A stretch of DNA of 64,000 nucleotides, taken from assembly GCA_030760725.1 (NCBI GenBank), contig JASWHV010000013.1:35374699-35438698 (forward strand), read 5' to 3'. This stretch comes from Neostapfia colusana (taxonomy: Eukaryota > Streptophyta > Magnoliopsida > Poales > Poaceae). The notes beneath the pieces were generated by a model. It saw only the letters and a list, made by a program, of their open reading frames with translations, made no database searches and had not been told where the DNA came from. Both the position numbers and the translations under genes were made by a program. How positions within the stretch are numbered: the first letter of the stretch is position 1; every line of letters starts with the position of its first letter. Shown piece after piece: positions 32,301-43,957 of this stretch.

Positions 32301-33947
32301 ATAGACACTTGGAAGTTTTATTTCTGGACTGTCCAGAAATAATGAGTGAGAACCGTGCACCTCTGAGTTTAAGTGCACGACTCGAAGGACGGTGTCTAAA
32401 ACAGCGCCGTGGCGGGTTAACCACGACATCCCTAGGATGACATCGACCTTCTGTCCCTCTAAGATAATGAGAGACGTGGGGTACACTCTACCTGCTAAGC
32501 ATAATGGTGCTTTGGAGACCATTACGCTTGCTGAAATCTTCCCACCCGGTGAACAAATTAAATATGGACTATCGGTGGGTAGTATTGGCAAACTGTGTTT
32601 AGCAATGAAAGCCTGGCTAATAAAATTATGCGTGGCGCCCGAATCAAATAGTACTATAGCGGGATGCTGGTGGAGTTGGAACATACCCGCAAGGATGGGC
32701 TCGCCCTCCGGCACGTCCTCAATGGCAAGTTGGTGGACAGTGTCGGGCCTAGGGTTTGCCCGCCGCGCATTAGTAGGGTTCCGGGGTTGATTCCTCCCCG
32801 GAAACTGTGGTGCCACTCCGCCGCCTTGCCTCTCCGGGCAACTGCTTGCGAAGTGTCCCGGACGACCACACTTGTAACATGTGGCCGCTGCTGGTGGAGT
32901 ACTCGGTGGACGAAAGCCCGGCATGCGTTGCGGAGGTGCAAACGCACGCGGCATCGCCCGCTGCTGCTGCTGTTGTTGCGATGGTACTGGCAGTGCCGGC
33001 CGGAATGCCGGTGAAGAGTACGGCCGACTGCGGAATGGCATCGACCGCTGTGGTGGCTGCCAGCGTGGACCTGATGGTGGGCGATTCACCATCTGAAACT
33101 TCTGAGAAGGACTGCCTCCTTCTCCGCTGCTCTGCGGCGCGCTTCGCTTTCGCTCTGCCGCCGCCAACTCCTTGCCGGAGTCCTCCTGAACAATCGCAGC
33201 ATCAATGATGTCGTTGAGGCTGCCGCGATTGAACATCGCCAACTTGTCCTTCAGGAGCGGGTTAAGCCCCTGGTAAAAATGGTCCCGCCGCTTCTCGTCC
33301 GTATCTGCGTGATACGACGCGTAGAGCGCGAGATCGTTGAACGCCCTGGAATATTCCAGCGCGTTTCGGCTCCCTTGTTGCAGGTGTAGGAACTCCTGCG
33401 TCTTCCTCTTCATCAAACCGGGCGGTATATGATAGGCCCTGAAGGCCGTCCGGAACTCCGCCCAGGTCATCACTCGGTCGGTGGGTTGTGAAGCACAAAA
33501 GTTGGCCCACCACGCGCTCGCGGATCCTTGGAGCTGCTGGACCGCGAACTGAGTCTTGCGCTGCTCGCTAATTTGGAGCAGCCCGAACTTCATCTCTATG
33601 GCGCGGAGCCAGTTGTCCGCGTCAAGTGGTTCATCCGCCCTTGAGAATACAGGGGGATGAGTCGCCAGGAAGTCGGAGTAGGAGCTCTGTTGGCGCTCCT
33701 CACGATCTTGACGTCTCTCTGGGCGAGACGTATTCGCAATTAACGTTTGCAGCAGCTCTGTGTGCTGCTGATGTGAACCCGCCATTGCCGCGACAATGTC
33801 GGCCAATGTAACCGTTGGCAGTGGCGGTGGCGGTGTTTGCTGTTGCTGTTGCTGCTGCTGTCCCGAGGAGTCCTCGGGAGGCGGTTGGGAGGTCTCTCCT
33901 CCTTGGCTAGTACCTCCAACATCAGGGTTGGCACGAGTACGCGTCAT
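29391..33947 (-). CDS. gag-pol: gag-pol polyprotein of element D, intact
   Basis: 1518 residues, collinear with C residue for residue (start MTRTR at 33947). It shows the same poly-Gln tract, Gag, CCHC knuckle, protease DSGAT, RT FIDD, RNase H, HHCC and DDE integrase, and chromodomain. It carries private changes such as EGGSPSQKFQ in the Gag linker, ILTRH-type changes near the protease end (SWLTRHG), and integrase FVIGLLTTL and ISDRG. No stops or frameshifts. It keeps the ancestral residue at most sites where A or C differ, so it serves as the reference for polarising changes between A and C. Confidence 0.95.
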   Translation of the reverse strand: MTRTRANPDVGGTSQGGETSQPPPEDSSGQQQQQQQQTPPPPLPTVTLADIVAAMAGSHQQHTELLQTLIANTSRPERRQDREERQQSSYSDFLATHPPVFSRADEPLDADNWLRAIEMKFGLLQISEQRKTQFAVQQLQGSASAWWANFCASQPTDRVMTWAEFRTAFRAYHIPPGLMKRKTQEFLHLQQGSRNALEYSRAFNDLALYASYHADTDEKRRDHFYQGLNPLLKDKLAMFNRGSLNDIIDAAIVQEDSGKELAAAERKRSAPQSSGEGGSPSQKFQMVNRPPSGPRWQPPQRSMPFRSRPYSSPAFRPALPVPSQQQQQQRAMPRAFAPPQRMPGFRPPSTPPAAATCYKCGRPGHFASSCPERQGGGVAPQFPGRNQPRNPTNARRANPRPDTVHQLAIEDVPEGEPILAGMFQLHQHPAIVLFDSGATHNFISQAFIAKHSLPILPTDSPYLICSPGGKISASVMVSKAPLCLAGRVYPTSLIILEGQKVDVILGMSWLTRHGAVLDTVLRVVHLNSEVHGSHSLFLDSPEIKLPSVYQATTIRLEDIPVVREFPDVFPDDLLGMPPDREVEFKIELAPGTMPISRRPYKMAPKELAELKTQLTDLLEKGFIRPSSSPWGCSALFVKKKDETLRLCVDYRPLNAVTIKNKYPLPRIDMLFDQLVEAKIFSKMDLRSGYHQIKIRAEDIPKTAFSTRYGLYEYLVMSFGLTNAPAHFMYLMNSVFMPELDKFVVVFIDDILVYSKSEEDHKKHLRIVLQRLQDHKLYAKFSKCEFWISQVPFLGHIISAEGIAVDPSKITQVLNWKSPRTVHEVRSFLGLAGYYRRFIPNFSKIAKPMTELLKKATKYVWSPACEAAFKALVKHLTSAPVLAQPDTTKPFDVYCDASGIGLGCVLMQDRRVVAYGSRQLRNHEQNYPTHDLELAAVVLALKMWRHYLLGNLVHLYTDHKSLKYIFTQKELNMRQRRWLELIKDYEIEIHYHPGKANVVADALSRKSHVNNLTITPLEESEPPLHVIPHGALYNLALIPTIREEIAAAQKNDKGMSHLRRRVDSGELRCFRKDGDGVLWFKDRIVVPRNPELRKKIFDEAHLSKFSIHPGSNKMYQELRRKFWWTRMKRETAKYVSECDTCRRVKADHMRKPGLLQPLGVPAWKWEDVSMDFVIGLLTTLQKHDSVWVIVDRLTKVAHFIPVNTNYNAKKYAELYISRILCLYGVPRTIISDRGTLFVSRFWEQLHAALGTKLIRSSAYHPQTDGQTERVNQILEDMLRACAINHGKNWDDHLPLAEFSYNNGYQASIKMAPYEALYGRKCRTPLNWCESGERVTFGIDLVNNAEEKVRLIQANLKAAQSRQKQYADRRRRPLQFEVGDHVYLRVSPMKGVNRFGVRGKLAPRFIGPFQITERCGSVAYRLKLPEALSGVHDVFHVSQLRKCLKLSTTVQLEDIEELQPDLTYREEPVQIIDEKARTTRNRTLWFYKVLWSNHSMDEATWESEEFLRTTYPDFFTSHIR

Positions 33948-34219
33948 TCTGAAATTCAACACAGCAGTAATTAGCACATGTCTCACTCAAAATTCCATAT
34001 ACAGCAGTAGGTATTGAAGCGACGCATGATTAACTTGCACAACATTCACATATATTGATAAAGCATAAACTTTATACAAGATACATTATTCTCGGATCTC
34101 CGAGAAGTCGTGCTCATGTCGTCACTACCTATACATAAGCTACTGTCTACACGACATGTCGCTGATTACAAAAGTTGGGTTACGTTACCCTAGCTGCCCT
34201 ACTTGGCAACCGTAACCTC

Positions 34220-35164
34220 CTACTCGGAGTAGAACTCGACCTCCTGTGGATCGTCCTCCTCCGGTACCTCGGCTGGTGGTTCGGGGTCTACCACCTCTTC
34301 TCCCATTCCGGGTTCTCCCATGGCTGGAAGACCCAAAACTACCGGTACGTCCAATACCGGGGGCACGAGGTCCTGCAATGCATGTACCTCGTCCATAGCC
34401 TGGTTGTAGTCCTCTTCCCAGCCTTGTCCTTCCTCAATAGCGTCGTCCCGCTCTTGAGCAAGGTCCTCATTCTGCTGGGTTAGGGTCTGCACCAGCTCTT
34501 GCAACGCCGCGACGTCAACACGGCTCTTCTTCTTTGCCTTTTTCAGACGACGCAACTGATTGTGTTGTTCATTCAGTCGCTTGATCGTCGGAAGGAGCAC
34601 ATTGCGGAGTGCGCTGTGAGCACCCTCGAAATGATCTCCACGGCTTGTGCTCTCCTTGAGCTTGGTGGCGAGATGCTCCGTATGAACAGCTTGGCTGTCC
34701 ATCACAGCGTTTCCCGCCCTCATCTGGAGGCTGAGGTTTGCCTCCGCGGGGTTGTACCTTGGGCAATTCGGGTCCGTTGCCTCCAGGTACCTTTCGCCCC
34801 ACACATGCTGAGCTCGCCCCTCCACCGGAACGAGTGCGTATGGAGTACCCTCCATGGCCTGCACATGTAGCTGGCAGAAACGTGACATAGTGTCACGGGC
34901 TGCCACTTGCCACGTCCCTTCCGGTTGTCTTCCTCGCACCGTGACAGTGAATGGCACCCAACCGGGTGGCGTAGGTCCTGCGGAAACCTCGACATGGATC
35001 ATCCACGTCTTGTTCCCCTCTTCGCCTTCTTCCTTGGCGAAGTATTGCGGCATCTGGTTATACCCGAAATATTGGAGCATTTGCCACAATGCTTCCGGGT
35101 AGCCGCTACGGTCAGAGCAGTGGGAAACTACCCACCCGTTCTCCAACCGTTTATCTGCTGCCAT
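34220..35164 (-). CDS. ORF1, extra protein upstream of gag (element D)
   Basis: 314 residues, no gaps against A and C but about a dozen substitutions, for example GYPEALWQM, TWMIHVEVSAG, WGERYLEATDPNC and PPVLDVPVV. The coiled-coil region and acidic end are kept. Start follows an acceptor-like tttttacag. An open frame with these substitutions suggests past constraint, but no substitution-rate test was done. Function unknown. Confidence 0.85.
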   Translation of the reverse strand: MAADKRLENGWVVSHCSDRSGYPEALWQMLQYFGYNQMPQYFAKEEGEEGNKTWMIHVEVSAGPTPPGWVPFTVTVRGRQPEGTWQVAARDTMSRFCQLHVQAMEGTPYALVPVEGRAQHVWGERYLEATDPNCPRYNPAEANLSLQMRAGNAVMDSQAVHTEHLATKLKESTSRGDHFEGAHSALRNVLLPTIKRLNEQHNQLRRLKKAKKKSRVDVAALQELVQTLTQQNEDLAQERDDAIEEGQGWEEDYNQAMDEVHALQDLVPPVLDVPVVLGLPAMGEPGMGEEVVDPEPPAEVPEEDDPQEVEFYSE

Positions 35165-36660
35165 CTGTAAAAATATATTTGAGAAATGTCAAATATTTAT
35201 TTAAACAGTAAACCATTGAGTTATAACATAAGATATGTCATTGAACCCATAACACTTGGAAACATAGTTCAAATTTTTAAACCAATTTGACTGCTGATCT
35301 GCTGTTACCATGACAGCCCTGACCAGTTTCCATATCAATCTGATTTAGGCCAGATTAAAAGCAAACCAGTTCTGGAGCTCAACATCAAAGTTAAAGTTAA
35401 CTTCAATAGCTTTCCAGAAAGTATTTGGTTGGCCTAAGATCTGTCCTGGTTCACAAGTTATGAGATGTCAAAGTTAACAGAATTTCTGGGAACAATTGGA
35501 CAGCACCTCCCTGCCTTAGGTACTGATTTGATCCAAGAATCCCAGTTAATTCTGTTCCTAATCTGACAAAACTTTCTGTTACAAAGTTGTAACCCATCTC
35601 ATAAGGTTTCCAGAACTACCTCATTTCCTATTTTTGGATTTTTAAGCAGGAAGTTATGCTTAATTTACAGAGAGTTTACAGAGAGTCTTTGCTCTGTCCT
35701 GTTTTCTGGACAGTTTCAACTCTGCTGCATTTTTCGAGTGGTTAAGGGATGAAACACCTCTGGAACTCAACAGAAAGGTTGTGAAGCTCCTCCAAGGCTT
35801 TCCAGAAATGTATCCTACGACCCCAACCTCGAAAGAACTCGACCTCTAGCCTCTGATTAACTTCAGCCTTGATTCAGCTGGAAACAGAGTGCTCTGTCCT
35901 TAACATCCTATAAGTTGAAAACTTATTAGCTTTGAATATCCTGTATAAGGGAAGGAGTTACATCAAGTTTTACTACTTTGGATCAAAACCTTCAAGTTTT
36001 TAAATGAGGTTGTTTATTTAGTTGGGTGTGACGTCGATGCGTCACCCGATTATGTCGGTACTACGTCCTCACAAAGAAGAAACCTATACCGGACTTAGCC
36101 GGCTTCGTTAGTTCAGTGGCACTACTCGTCACTCGCACACGGATGCTACACGTCTACCGTTTCGTGGTAAGGCTACCTGCAGAAATTCAACCAATCATCA
36201 GACTCGGCTGCACACCGAGCCCGGAATCCATACAGTTGGTACACCCGGCCGTCATCACTCGCCCGGATGTTCTCAAGCCAACCACGCCTTGAGTTACGTG
36301 TTCACGTTTCAGACCACGTGACGGGGTCTCCCATGTTGCACCACGCACGCCAGGGACAGACGTTGCTCGAATACTCCAAACGACATGAAGAGTCGTAGAG
36401 GATATCAAAGCGGGTCGGGTTACCTGCCACCCGTGGGGCTCCACCCTTCAGCTTGTGCGCACTGGTGGACAGCGCTTACGTGCACCCCCCAAGACATGAA
36501 CGTCCCGAGATGCACGATTTTCCGACATAACAAATAGGTTAATATGCCACTTTCTATATGCTAATAACATCCTTATACGGGCTACTAACTCGTTCCTCAC
36601 TGGATTTTTGAAAAAGAAAACCTTTGTACTGTGTTAAACCTCAAGCGAGCTCTGATACCA
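35165..36660 (-). other. Leader and Met-tRNA primer site of element D
   Basis: Same organisation as in A and C with more differences. Primer site at 36649-36660, three bases from the LTR at 36664. No gene seen. Confidence 0.87.
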
Positions 36661-36663
36661 CGC

Positions 36664-39600
36664 TGACACGACCCCATTTGGTCCTGTCGAGCCAGGATCA
36701 CGCTGAGGGGTGCTGCGTTGCACAGCACCGTATAACACACGTCAAAGGTACAAAGCGGAAGCTTTATTACATAAACAAGTTTATTAACATGTTTACATCA
36801 AAATAAGTTTAGTCCACACTCGCGGGCGTAGACTAAGCATCAAGTGCACGTTCAGCCCTCGAACGTGTCCTTGCTAGCACACACGCACACTAACTCTGCG
36901 GCGTGCACGACTCCCACTCGACGGGGTTCCCCTCCTGGGGTTCCGTCTCCTCTTCGGGAGTCCCTTCCTCATAGAACCCTGCAAAAAGCTTCAAACACAA
37001 GCAGTGAGCACGAAGGCTCAGCAAGTCTGACCCGTCTCACCTAAACATGGAACTTCTACATGAGGGTAATGGGTTGCATGAGGTAAAAATCATTTGCAAG
37101 GACTCGCCTAATTAGTAGAACCTTACATTCAAGTTTTAGCAGCAGGTTGTGGAGAACCTTACGCTAAGGCACATGAGAGAGCCGCAATCAAACAAGAAAC
37201 GCATTTCTCTCATGTACTTTGCCCAAAGTTGAAAAGAACTTTAGTTAGCACTAAGCTACAGCATATCATTAACAATCAATGTCCAGCTTTCAATCAGCAA
37301 CATTTTAACATGTACTAGCCTGTTCTTTCTACGTCACGGTACAGTGAACAAGTGGTACTCACTGACCGCGAGGGACGGCGATTATAATCGATTTACACCT
37401 GCAGGGTTACCCGAACAACCCGTCACGTACGCCCGTACTCGATGTTGCCTACAACAACCATCACGGACGCCGTACGCGACTACCTTTCACCCGTTAGCCA
37501 AATATTGAACCGGTCCCATCGTCCCGAGCAAGAGGTCCCTGCACGCGCATCTCTGTGCCGCCAGCTGATTTACACCTTGAGCTCTCAACCTACCCTCTGA
37601 ACGACGGGCAATGCCTCAATACCCAGCTACCCGAGTTACATCAGTTTCCCGGTTCCCATATAGCCGGTAGGTCTTCGGTACTGTTCTAGCTTGTTCAACA
37701 GGCCCGCACACGACTCGGTCCTCAATCGACACAAGCGGAGCTACAGCACACAGGCCCCAAAGTCCTGCTGCCCTTACTCTCCGCTCGGTCTCATTTTCTT
37801 GCCATGTGTTTCATGTGCTATCTCTACCCGAGCGATGTGCCTCTAGCCTATTCTCGCGAGTAGTTCCAACTACTCGACTTGTACCGAATCCTACTCTATC
37901 CTAGCAATGCAGTGGCTAACGAGGTTTGCAATCCTAAACCCAACCCATGGTTATCTTGGCTGTGCAGTTGGGTTTCCAATCAAGACTCTAATGCAAAGAT
38001 TAATATTCAAGGATGTGCTCAAAACAATAAATATTTGTAAAAAGGTTAATGCAAACCGGGGCTTGCCTTGCTGCTCTTGGTCGTAGGCTAGCTGTTCCTC
38101 CAGAGTAACGAAGTCTAGGACTTCGGGTTCCTCCTCGACCTTAGCGACTACATGATAAGAACAATGTATGTATTAATTTAAATGCATTTGTATTAACTTT
38201 GAAGTTGTGAAGTCTATAACCCTTGCTAGACAGACCTAATGACTGTGAAACTTTTACTGTGGCTTGGTTACAACCTAAGCAAAGACTTGGTCAAGTTTTA
38301 GTTGCAGCAAAGCTCATTTGAGCCCTCCACAATTAATTATGTCCTTGACATTAATTGGAACTCTTAGGGTGTTCTAGGGATTTTCATGAGACAAACTATG
38401 ACTTTCTGAAAACTAGATTTTCAGAGGGTTCTAATGGAGTTGGTCTCACTTAATTTGGAAGTCTCTAACTAAAGATATGAGCTAAACAATTTCAGAGAAA
38501 ATTCTGAAAATGTTTCTGAACATTTTCTATTTTCTCTGGAACAGTTTTACTAATCGCACCATTAGGTGGACTAAATGAGCTCAAATAGATCTGAAATTTT
38601 TATGGTAGTTCAAGGATATTTTGGTGAACATCTCAGCAAAATTTCAGGATTTTCCTCCAAAGGATTCTCCAGTTAAAATTCCTAACAGTTCAAATTTGGG
38701 GAATTAATTCTGGAGAAATAAGGAATTTCATGGAGTGAAACTTGATTTTCTGGAAAGTACTCAGAGAGCTGAATCCAGCAAAATTTGGTTCACTCGATTT
38801 GGAGCTTTCTAGCCAAAGTTATAAGGATTTGAAGTTTGAAGGAAATCTGAAAATCGGGGAAAAGTTTAAACTCGCGCGTGGGCCCAGGGGACACGCGTCG
38901 CACGCCGAAGCGACAGCACACCGCGGCCCACAAGGCTTTTGCGCGCCAGCACACCCGATCCCGGCCGCAGCCGGATCCCGATTCAAAATATCGGCCGCTG
39001 ACAGCTGGGGTCCACCCCCTTCTTCAACCTCGCGACACCCGCGCCCCGCCGCCGAGGGACCTCGCCGGAGAGCTCGCCGCTGGCTGCTGTACAGCTCCAA
39101 ACTTCTTGATTCTGGCCGCCCCTGCCTACTTTTACTTGGGGAACATGATCCGAGGGTCAGCTGCTCATGACAACGGCCGGAGCATGGTCGGCGACGAGCC
39201 GCCATATCGGAACGACTTCGTCCATGTCGGCTGACTCTTCTAGTACCTCAGCTACTTGGGAAATCGGTCGGGGAGCATCAGTGGACCTCAGAGAAGATCG
39301 ACATGAACTTGAGGCAGCTCGGGGAAGGCCCGAAACAGGTCCTCACCGTGCGCCCGATACCCCCCGTTCGTTCCGCCATTAGTAGACCTTGAATTACGCC
39401 GGGCACAGAGGTTCTCCGGCCCAGAGTTGTGAAGGCAACTTGTGCGTCACCGTGTCTAGCTCGTGTGGGAGTGGCCTGAGGCCCTCTAATCCTTTCTAGA
39501 GCACGAATTACACAGAATCGTACCCGAAGGTCGTTCTGCGCACAGAAAGGGGAAAAGTGGAAATTCGCCGCCGGTGAGCAACCACTCGAGCTGTGGCTCG

Positions 39601-40697
39601 GAGATGAGCAGCACCGGTCACCCGTGCGTCCAAGGGTGCCTTGGCTCGGGCGTGACAACGCCCAGGTCGGGCTGTCCACGAGAGCCCGAGGTGCGGCGGT
39701 TCCAAGTTCCGAGTTTGATCTTTCGGCACAGCCGATATCAATCGGTTTCAACCGAATTCTAGCAATGGGGAGGATGGAGGAAGGTCTCTAGTACCTTGCT
39801 GGGACTCTGGAGTGGAAGGAGGGAGCTGCGATCGGCTTGATCAAGCGGGAGCTCGAGCGGCGGTGATGGCAGTGGAAAAATGGATCGTGCACGTCGGCAG
39901 CTCGGGAGTGAGTGATCGGAGCACGCCGGGGAGGGAATAAATAGCCCGGCGGCTGGTCTCCGGCTTGGGGCGCGCAGCAGGAGCTGGCGCCGGCTGCCCC
40001 CCTTCGGTGGCGCGCGCACAGCAGCCAGGAACCGACTGAACTGTGGTTCAGTCGGTTTGTTTTGAGGCAGAGGCTGACAGGTGGGTCCCACTCCTCTTTT
40101 AACCTCTGAAATTTACTCCTAACAGCTGTGGTAAACAGTGAACCCTATTCTACCCTTGGCAATTCAAATTATTCACCCAAGAGCCATTTGAATTGATCAA
40201 AGTCCAAATGAGGTTTGGTTTGAATGAATTTCAGCACAAGTTCAGTTTGAAATTCAAATAAAGTTTGAATTTCTCCCCCTTAGCTCATGTCAAGATCAAC
40301 TCCAAATGGAGTGAAAATTGGTGTGTGAGCTCACAAAAATGTGCTGAGTAAGAATATGCCTTCCACTTTCAAATTCATGGCATAAAAACAGTTTGAATTT
40401 GAATATGGTTTCAAACTGCCCTCTTCCTAACTATACCCAAAATGACCTCAAAAAGGTTTTGAATTTGGGTGAAACTTGGCATGGACATCCTTAGCAAAGT
40501 GTAGGAGTTTTCATATGTCCAGCCCATCTATATCACATGTGGGAAATGCCACTTTTGCAATGTGTAAGTTTGTTCTCTAATGAGCATGTTGATAATTGTT
40601 ACTTGCTCTTCATTTGTGTTCATCATTCTTGCTCAAATGAGGTGTGTGGTGTGGTGATGAACACTACAATTGGGTGTCAAAAACTGAGGCCCTTACA
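36664..40697 (-). repeat. 5' LTR of element D (4034 bp)
   Basis: Complete LTR with D-type markers throughout: ccccatttgg, gcacagcacc, a six-base shorter caaagcggaagcttt, acacgactcg, gtttcatg. It ends in ccttaca, followed by ttaaccgacac, which is the interior of E's LTR. D therefore inserted into E's 3' LTR. Confidence 0.94.
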
Positions 40698-43600
40698 TTA
40701 ACCGACACAGGCAGGGCTATGCACGCACGGCCTGCAACCTGCTGCATCTAAACCTCCCTGCCCGGTCTCAATTTCTTATGTGTGAACTTTCCTCATCTTC
40801 TCTAAATTGGACCCGTTCCAAGTACACCAGCCCTAAACTCGCGAGTAGATTCCAACTACTCGTCTTCTACCGGACCATTCCTACTAACATTAGCGTAGCC
40901 AAATCCACTCGAAGAGTTGCTATTCTACCCTTTCTCTCTTAGGTGTTTCTGGTCATGCAAGTGGGGTTTTCAATATCATCTAGACTTACTGCAATCAATG
41001 ATGCAAAACTATCTCTACAAATGAAAATGTTTTATAAAACGGTTCAAATGCAAACCGGGGCTTGCCTGTTTTGCAGGTGACTAAGGTTACAATCAGTTAG
41101 TGACGATCACTTGAAGCTTGATCACTTGTTTTCCTCCCTCCTTGATCTTCACTTCAAGTCCTTCTCACCTTCTTCACGTATATGCTACACGATATGATCA
41201 TGCATATGTATTTAATTGAAAAGCTTTTTCTAATAAGATCTAATGACAGTTTTAAAACTGGAACTTTGTTTAAGAATTTAAAACGACACTGGTGCTAGTG
41301 GTTTGGGTTGGGTTTAAACACTAAGATCAATTATTAAGTGCTTTTCCCACTTAAGTGTTGATCACCTTAAGAGGTTACCTATGACAGTGGTGATCCAGAG
41401 CTCCAATGGAGCTGGGAATTTTCATGTGAGTTCCTGGTCACAAGAAAGTCCTCTAGACCAAAATTTAGCACTTTTCATGGAGTGGTTTATTCACAATAAT
41501 TCTCTAAGTGTTTAGTCAAAGATGAATTAATTCTGAGGTAACACTCATGTTCACGTCAAAATCAGTGAACCACATTTTCAATTATAGTTCATATAGTCTA
41601 CATGAATTTTCCTAGGATTTTTGGAGCTAAGAATTTCCCAGAACTGAATTTACAAGTTTTGGAAATTCTCTGAAAATGTTTTCTGTATTCATTTGAATAC
41701 AGGAACTTACAATCTGAATTACCCTGATTAATTCAACTCCAAATGAGCTTAAACTTTTGCAGGAGTCTAATAACATCCTAAAGAATACTGTGGCAAAATT
41801 TAAGGATTTTTGGATAAACCAAACTCCCTCTAAAATTCTTTTGCTGAAAATATTTAAAGAATTTTCCAGAATTAAATAAAGACTTTCATACAAACTGGGT
41901 TGCATATTTGGATAGAGTTTGTCAATCTGAATCTAACCCAATTTGAATCACTAAATTTGGAGGTTCCTAGCAAAAGTTATGCTCTTCTAAAGTTTGGGGA
42001 AAAATCTGGAATCTGAATAAATCCGGGAAAAGTTTAAACCTGACTGTGGAATTTGAATAAATCCGGGAAAAGTTATGCACGTGTCAGTCACCGGGAGCGC
42101 GCCACAAGGGCTACAGAATTGTTTCCCGCACTGTCACAGCCGATCCCGCGCCACAGAGTGTCCGGCACACTGTTGCCGTGCGACTGACGCGTGGGGCCGG
42201 TAGCATCTTCTTCTACCTCCCGCCCCCGCGCTTCTGCGCCGCCGTGCTCGCAGGAGTTCGCCGGTTTTCGTCGCTCCGGCCAACTCCCGAGCTGTTACTC
42301 GCTGCCAGGCCCTATTTTAACCCGAGGAACACGATGGTGGGACTTCCCCAGACCGGCGAGGTTCCTAAACCACCCCGCACCGGTGCAGCGGCTCTGAGGG
42401 AGTCCGGCAACGTTGCCCCGATGCTCTAGCCTGCCAGAAGTCCCCTAGAAAGGTTCTACAGCACCAGTGGAGGTTTGCCCTGCTCGGCATGGCCGCATAT
42501 GGGCTCGGAAACGGCTCTAACCTAGGGTTCATCGTGCACCCGATGCCCCTTATTGTGGTAGCCGTCGGAAAAGCTTGAAACAAGCCGTCTACCATGGGTT
42601 TCATGCGACGTTTTGTGAAGAAGAAAAGTTGCTACACCAGTCTAGGTTCTGTGTGCGAAATTTGTAGAGCTCTAAATGAATATAACTCAAGAATTTCATT
42701 GATTCGTACCCGCGGTCAGTTTTCCCCGGCTGGAGAAGATTTCCAAAATTCGTTGTCCAGAGGCGAAGACAAGCTCTGTGCTTCGGGTGGAAGCTGCACG
42801 GAGCTCCTTCGCGTCCCAGGGCGGCCTTGCTTGGTCATGACAAGCTCTGGAGGAGGCTGTCCATGGGAGCCGTGTATGGCGGTTTCTTCCGGCCGCCGCT
42901 GAAACCGAGTTATCTCAGTATGGAGAGCACGAACGCCCTTGGTGAGTGCACGAGGGGGTCGTGGGGACGATGGTGGTGTTGCTTGTCTGCTCAACCGAGG
43001 CTTCACAAGCATGTTATGGTGGTGGCCGATCGAGCGGACGGCGTCGGCCGCTGCGGCTGTTTCTCGCGCGAGGAAAAGAAACAGAGCGGCGCTGGTCTTT
43101 GGGATTGAGCAAAGAGGAGCACGGCAGAGGGTATAAGACGGTCGGGCGGCTTCTCCAGCGCGACGAAATCCAGCAGGAGGTGGAGGCGTCGTCTGATCGC
43201 GGTGTCGCCCGGTGCTGCGCCCGTCGGTGTCGGGTGCCGACTGAAGAAAGCAAACAGAGACCCAACACTGTGAGATCTTTTGCAATTTTCAGTTCACTCA
43301 ATGACATGTGGAACCCACTGATCAGTCCCTCCTTATCCCCCTCCAAATATCTCCCAGGTTTGAATATTGGGTGAATTCAATTGTGGAAATTCAAATCCGG
43401 TATGCATTTGGATAATTGGGCAAGTTTTATCCAAATTTAAATGAGTGTTTGAATTCTTTGTCATTTAAAGTCCATTTTGGAAAATGGGTTGCAAATCATT
43501 TCCATAAATCATGAAACTTTGCACACCCCCTAATTTGCACTCATGGAATTCAAATATGAAATCTGATTTTTAATTTGGCTGCTACAAATGAGATTTTCAG

Positions 43601-43886
43601 CACAACAGTTTTGAATTCCATTGTTGCTCTCATTTGAATTTTTATTTTGAACACATTGTTCCAAATCTGATTTTTGTTTTCTCACACATATGGGAACTTC
43701 CCATCCTTGTTTTAGACCCCTCTAAGGTTCCAAGTTCTCAAATAAACATTTGACTTGTGTGAAGAAAAACCCTCATGTGTGTCATCACATGTGTAAAAGT
43801 TTTAACAAGTCCCAAATTTCATACATATGAAACCAACTTTTGCAAATAAGTGTTTCTTTGTATTCATAATTTTTGGGACCTTTACA
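40698..43886 (-). repeat. 3' LTR of element E, truncated by element D
   Basis: Equivalent to 51084-54217 of E's 5' LTR, with a few differences per hundred bases by eye. It has a local duplication near 42031-42078 (gaataaatccgggaaaagtt occurs twice). It keeps about 44 bp near 43475-43520 that the 5' LTR has lost. Confidence 0.92.
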
Positions 43887-43922
43887 TTCCTCCCCCCTTA
43901 AAAGGAATCTCGTCCCGAGATT
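43887..43922 (-). other. Polypurine tract and pre-PPT hairpin (element E)
   Basis: Purine tract at 43887-43899 on the minus strand next to the LTR; the AATCTCG/CGAGATT hairpin is at 43906-43922, as in family 1. Confidence 0.88.
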
Positions 43923-43957
43923 CAAAAGAAGAACGAGGTGGGAGGTAATTACAAGGT

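Larger units (their letters stand above)
13892..40697 (-). mobile_element. Tandem array LTR–C–LTR–D–LTR of two same-family elements sharing a middle LTR
   Basis: Three LTRs (13892-17937, 25282-29322, 36664-40697) alternate with two complete internal regions in the same orientation. C occupies 13892-29322 and D 25282-40697. Left flank is ctatc (H ORF1) and right flank is ttaac (inside E's LTR); these do not match, so the array is not one insertion event. The middle LTR is a C/D chimera. Both internal regions are open, so each unit still looks able to encode its own proteins. Confidence 0.92.

Noticed and set aside
13892..40697. The array as a single composite transposition of two joined elements
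   Set aside because: Flanks do not match (ctatc and ttaac), the flanking host sequences differ (H and E), and the middle LTR is a C/D hybrid. Recombination after two separate insertions fits better.
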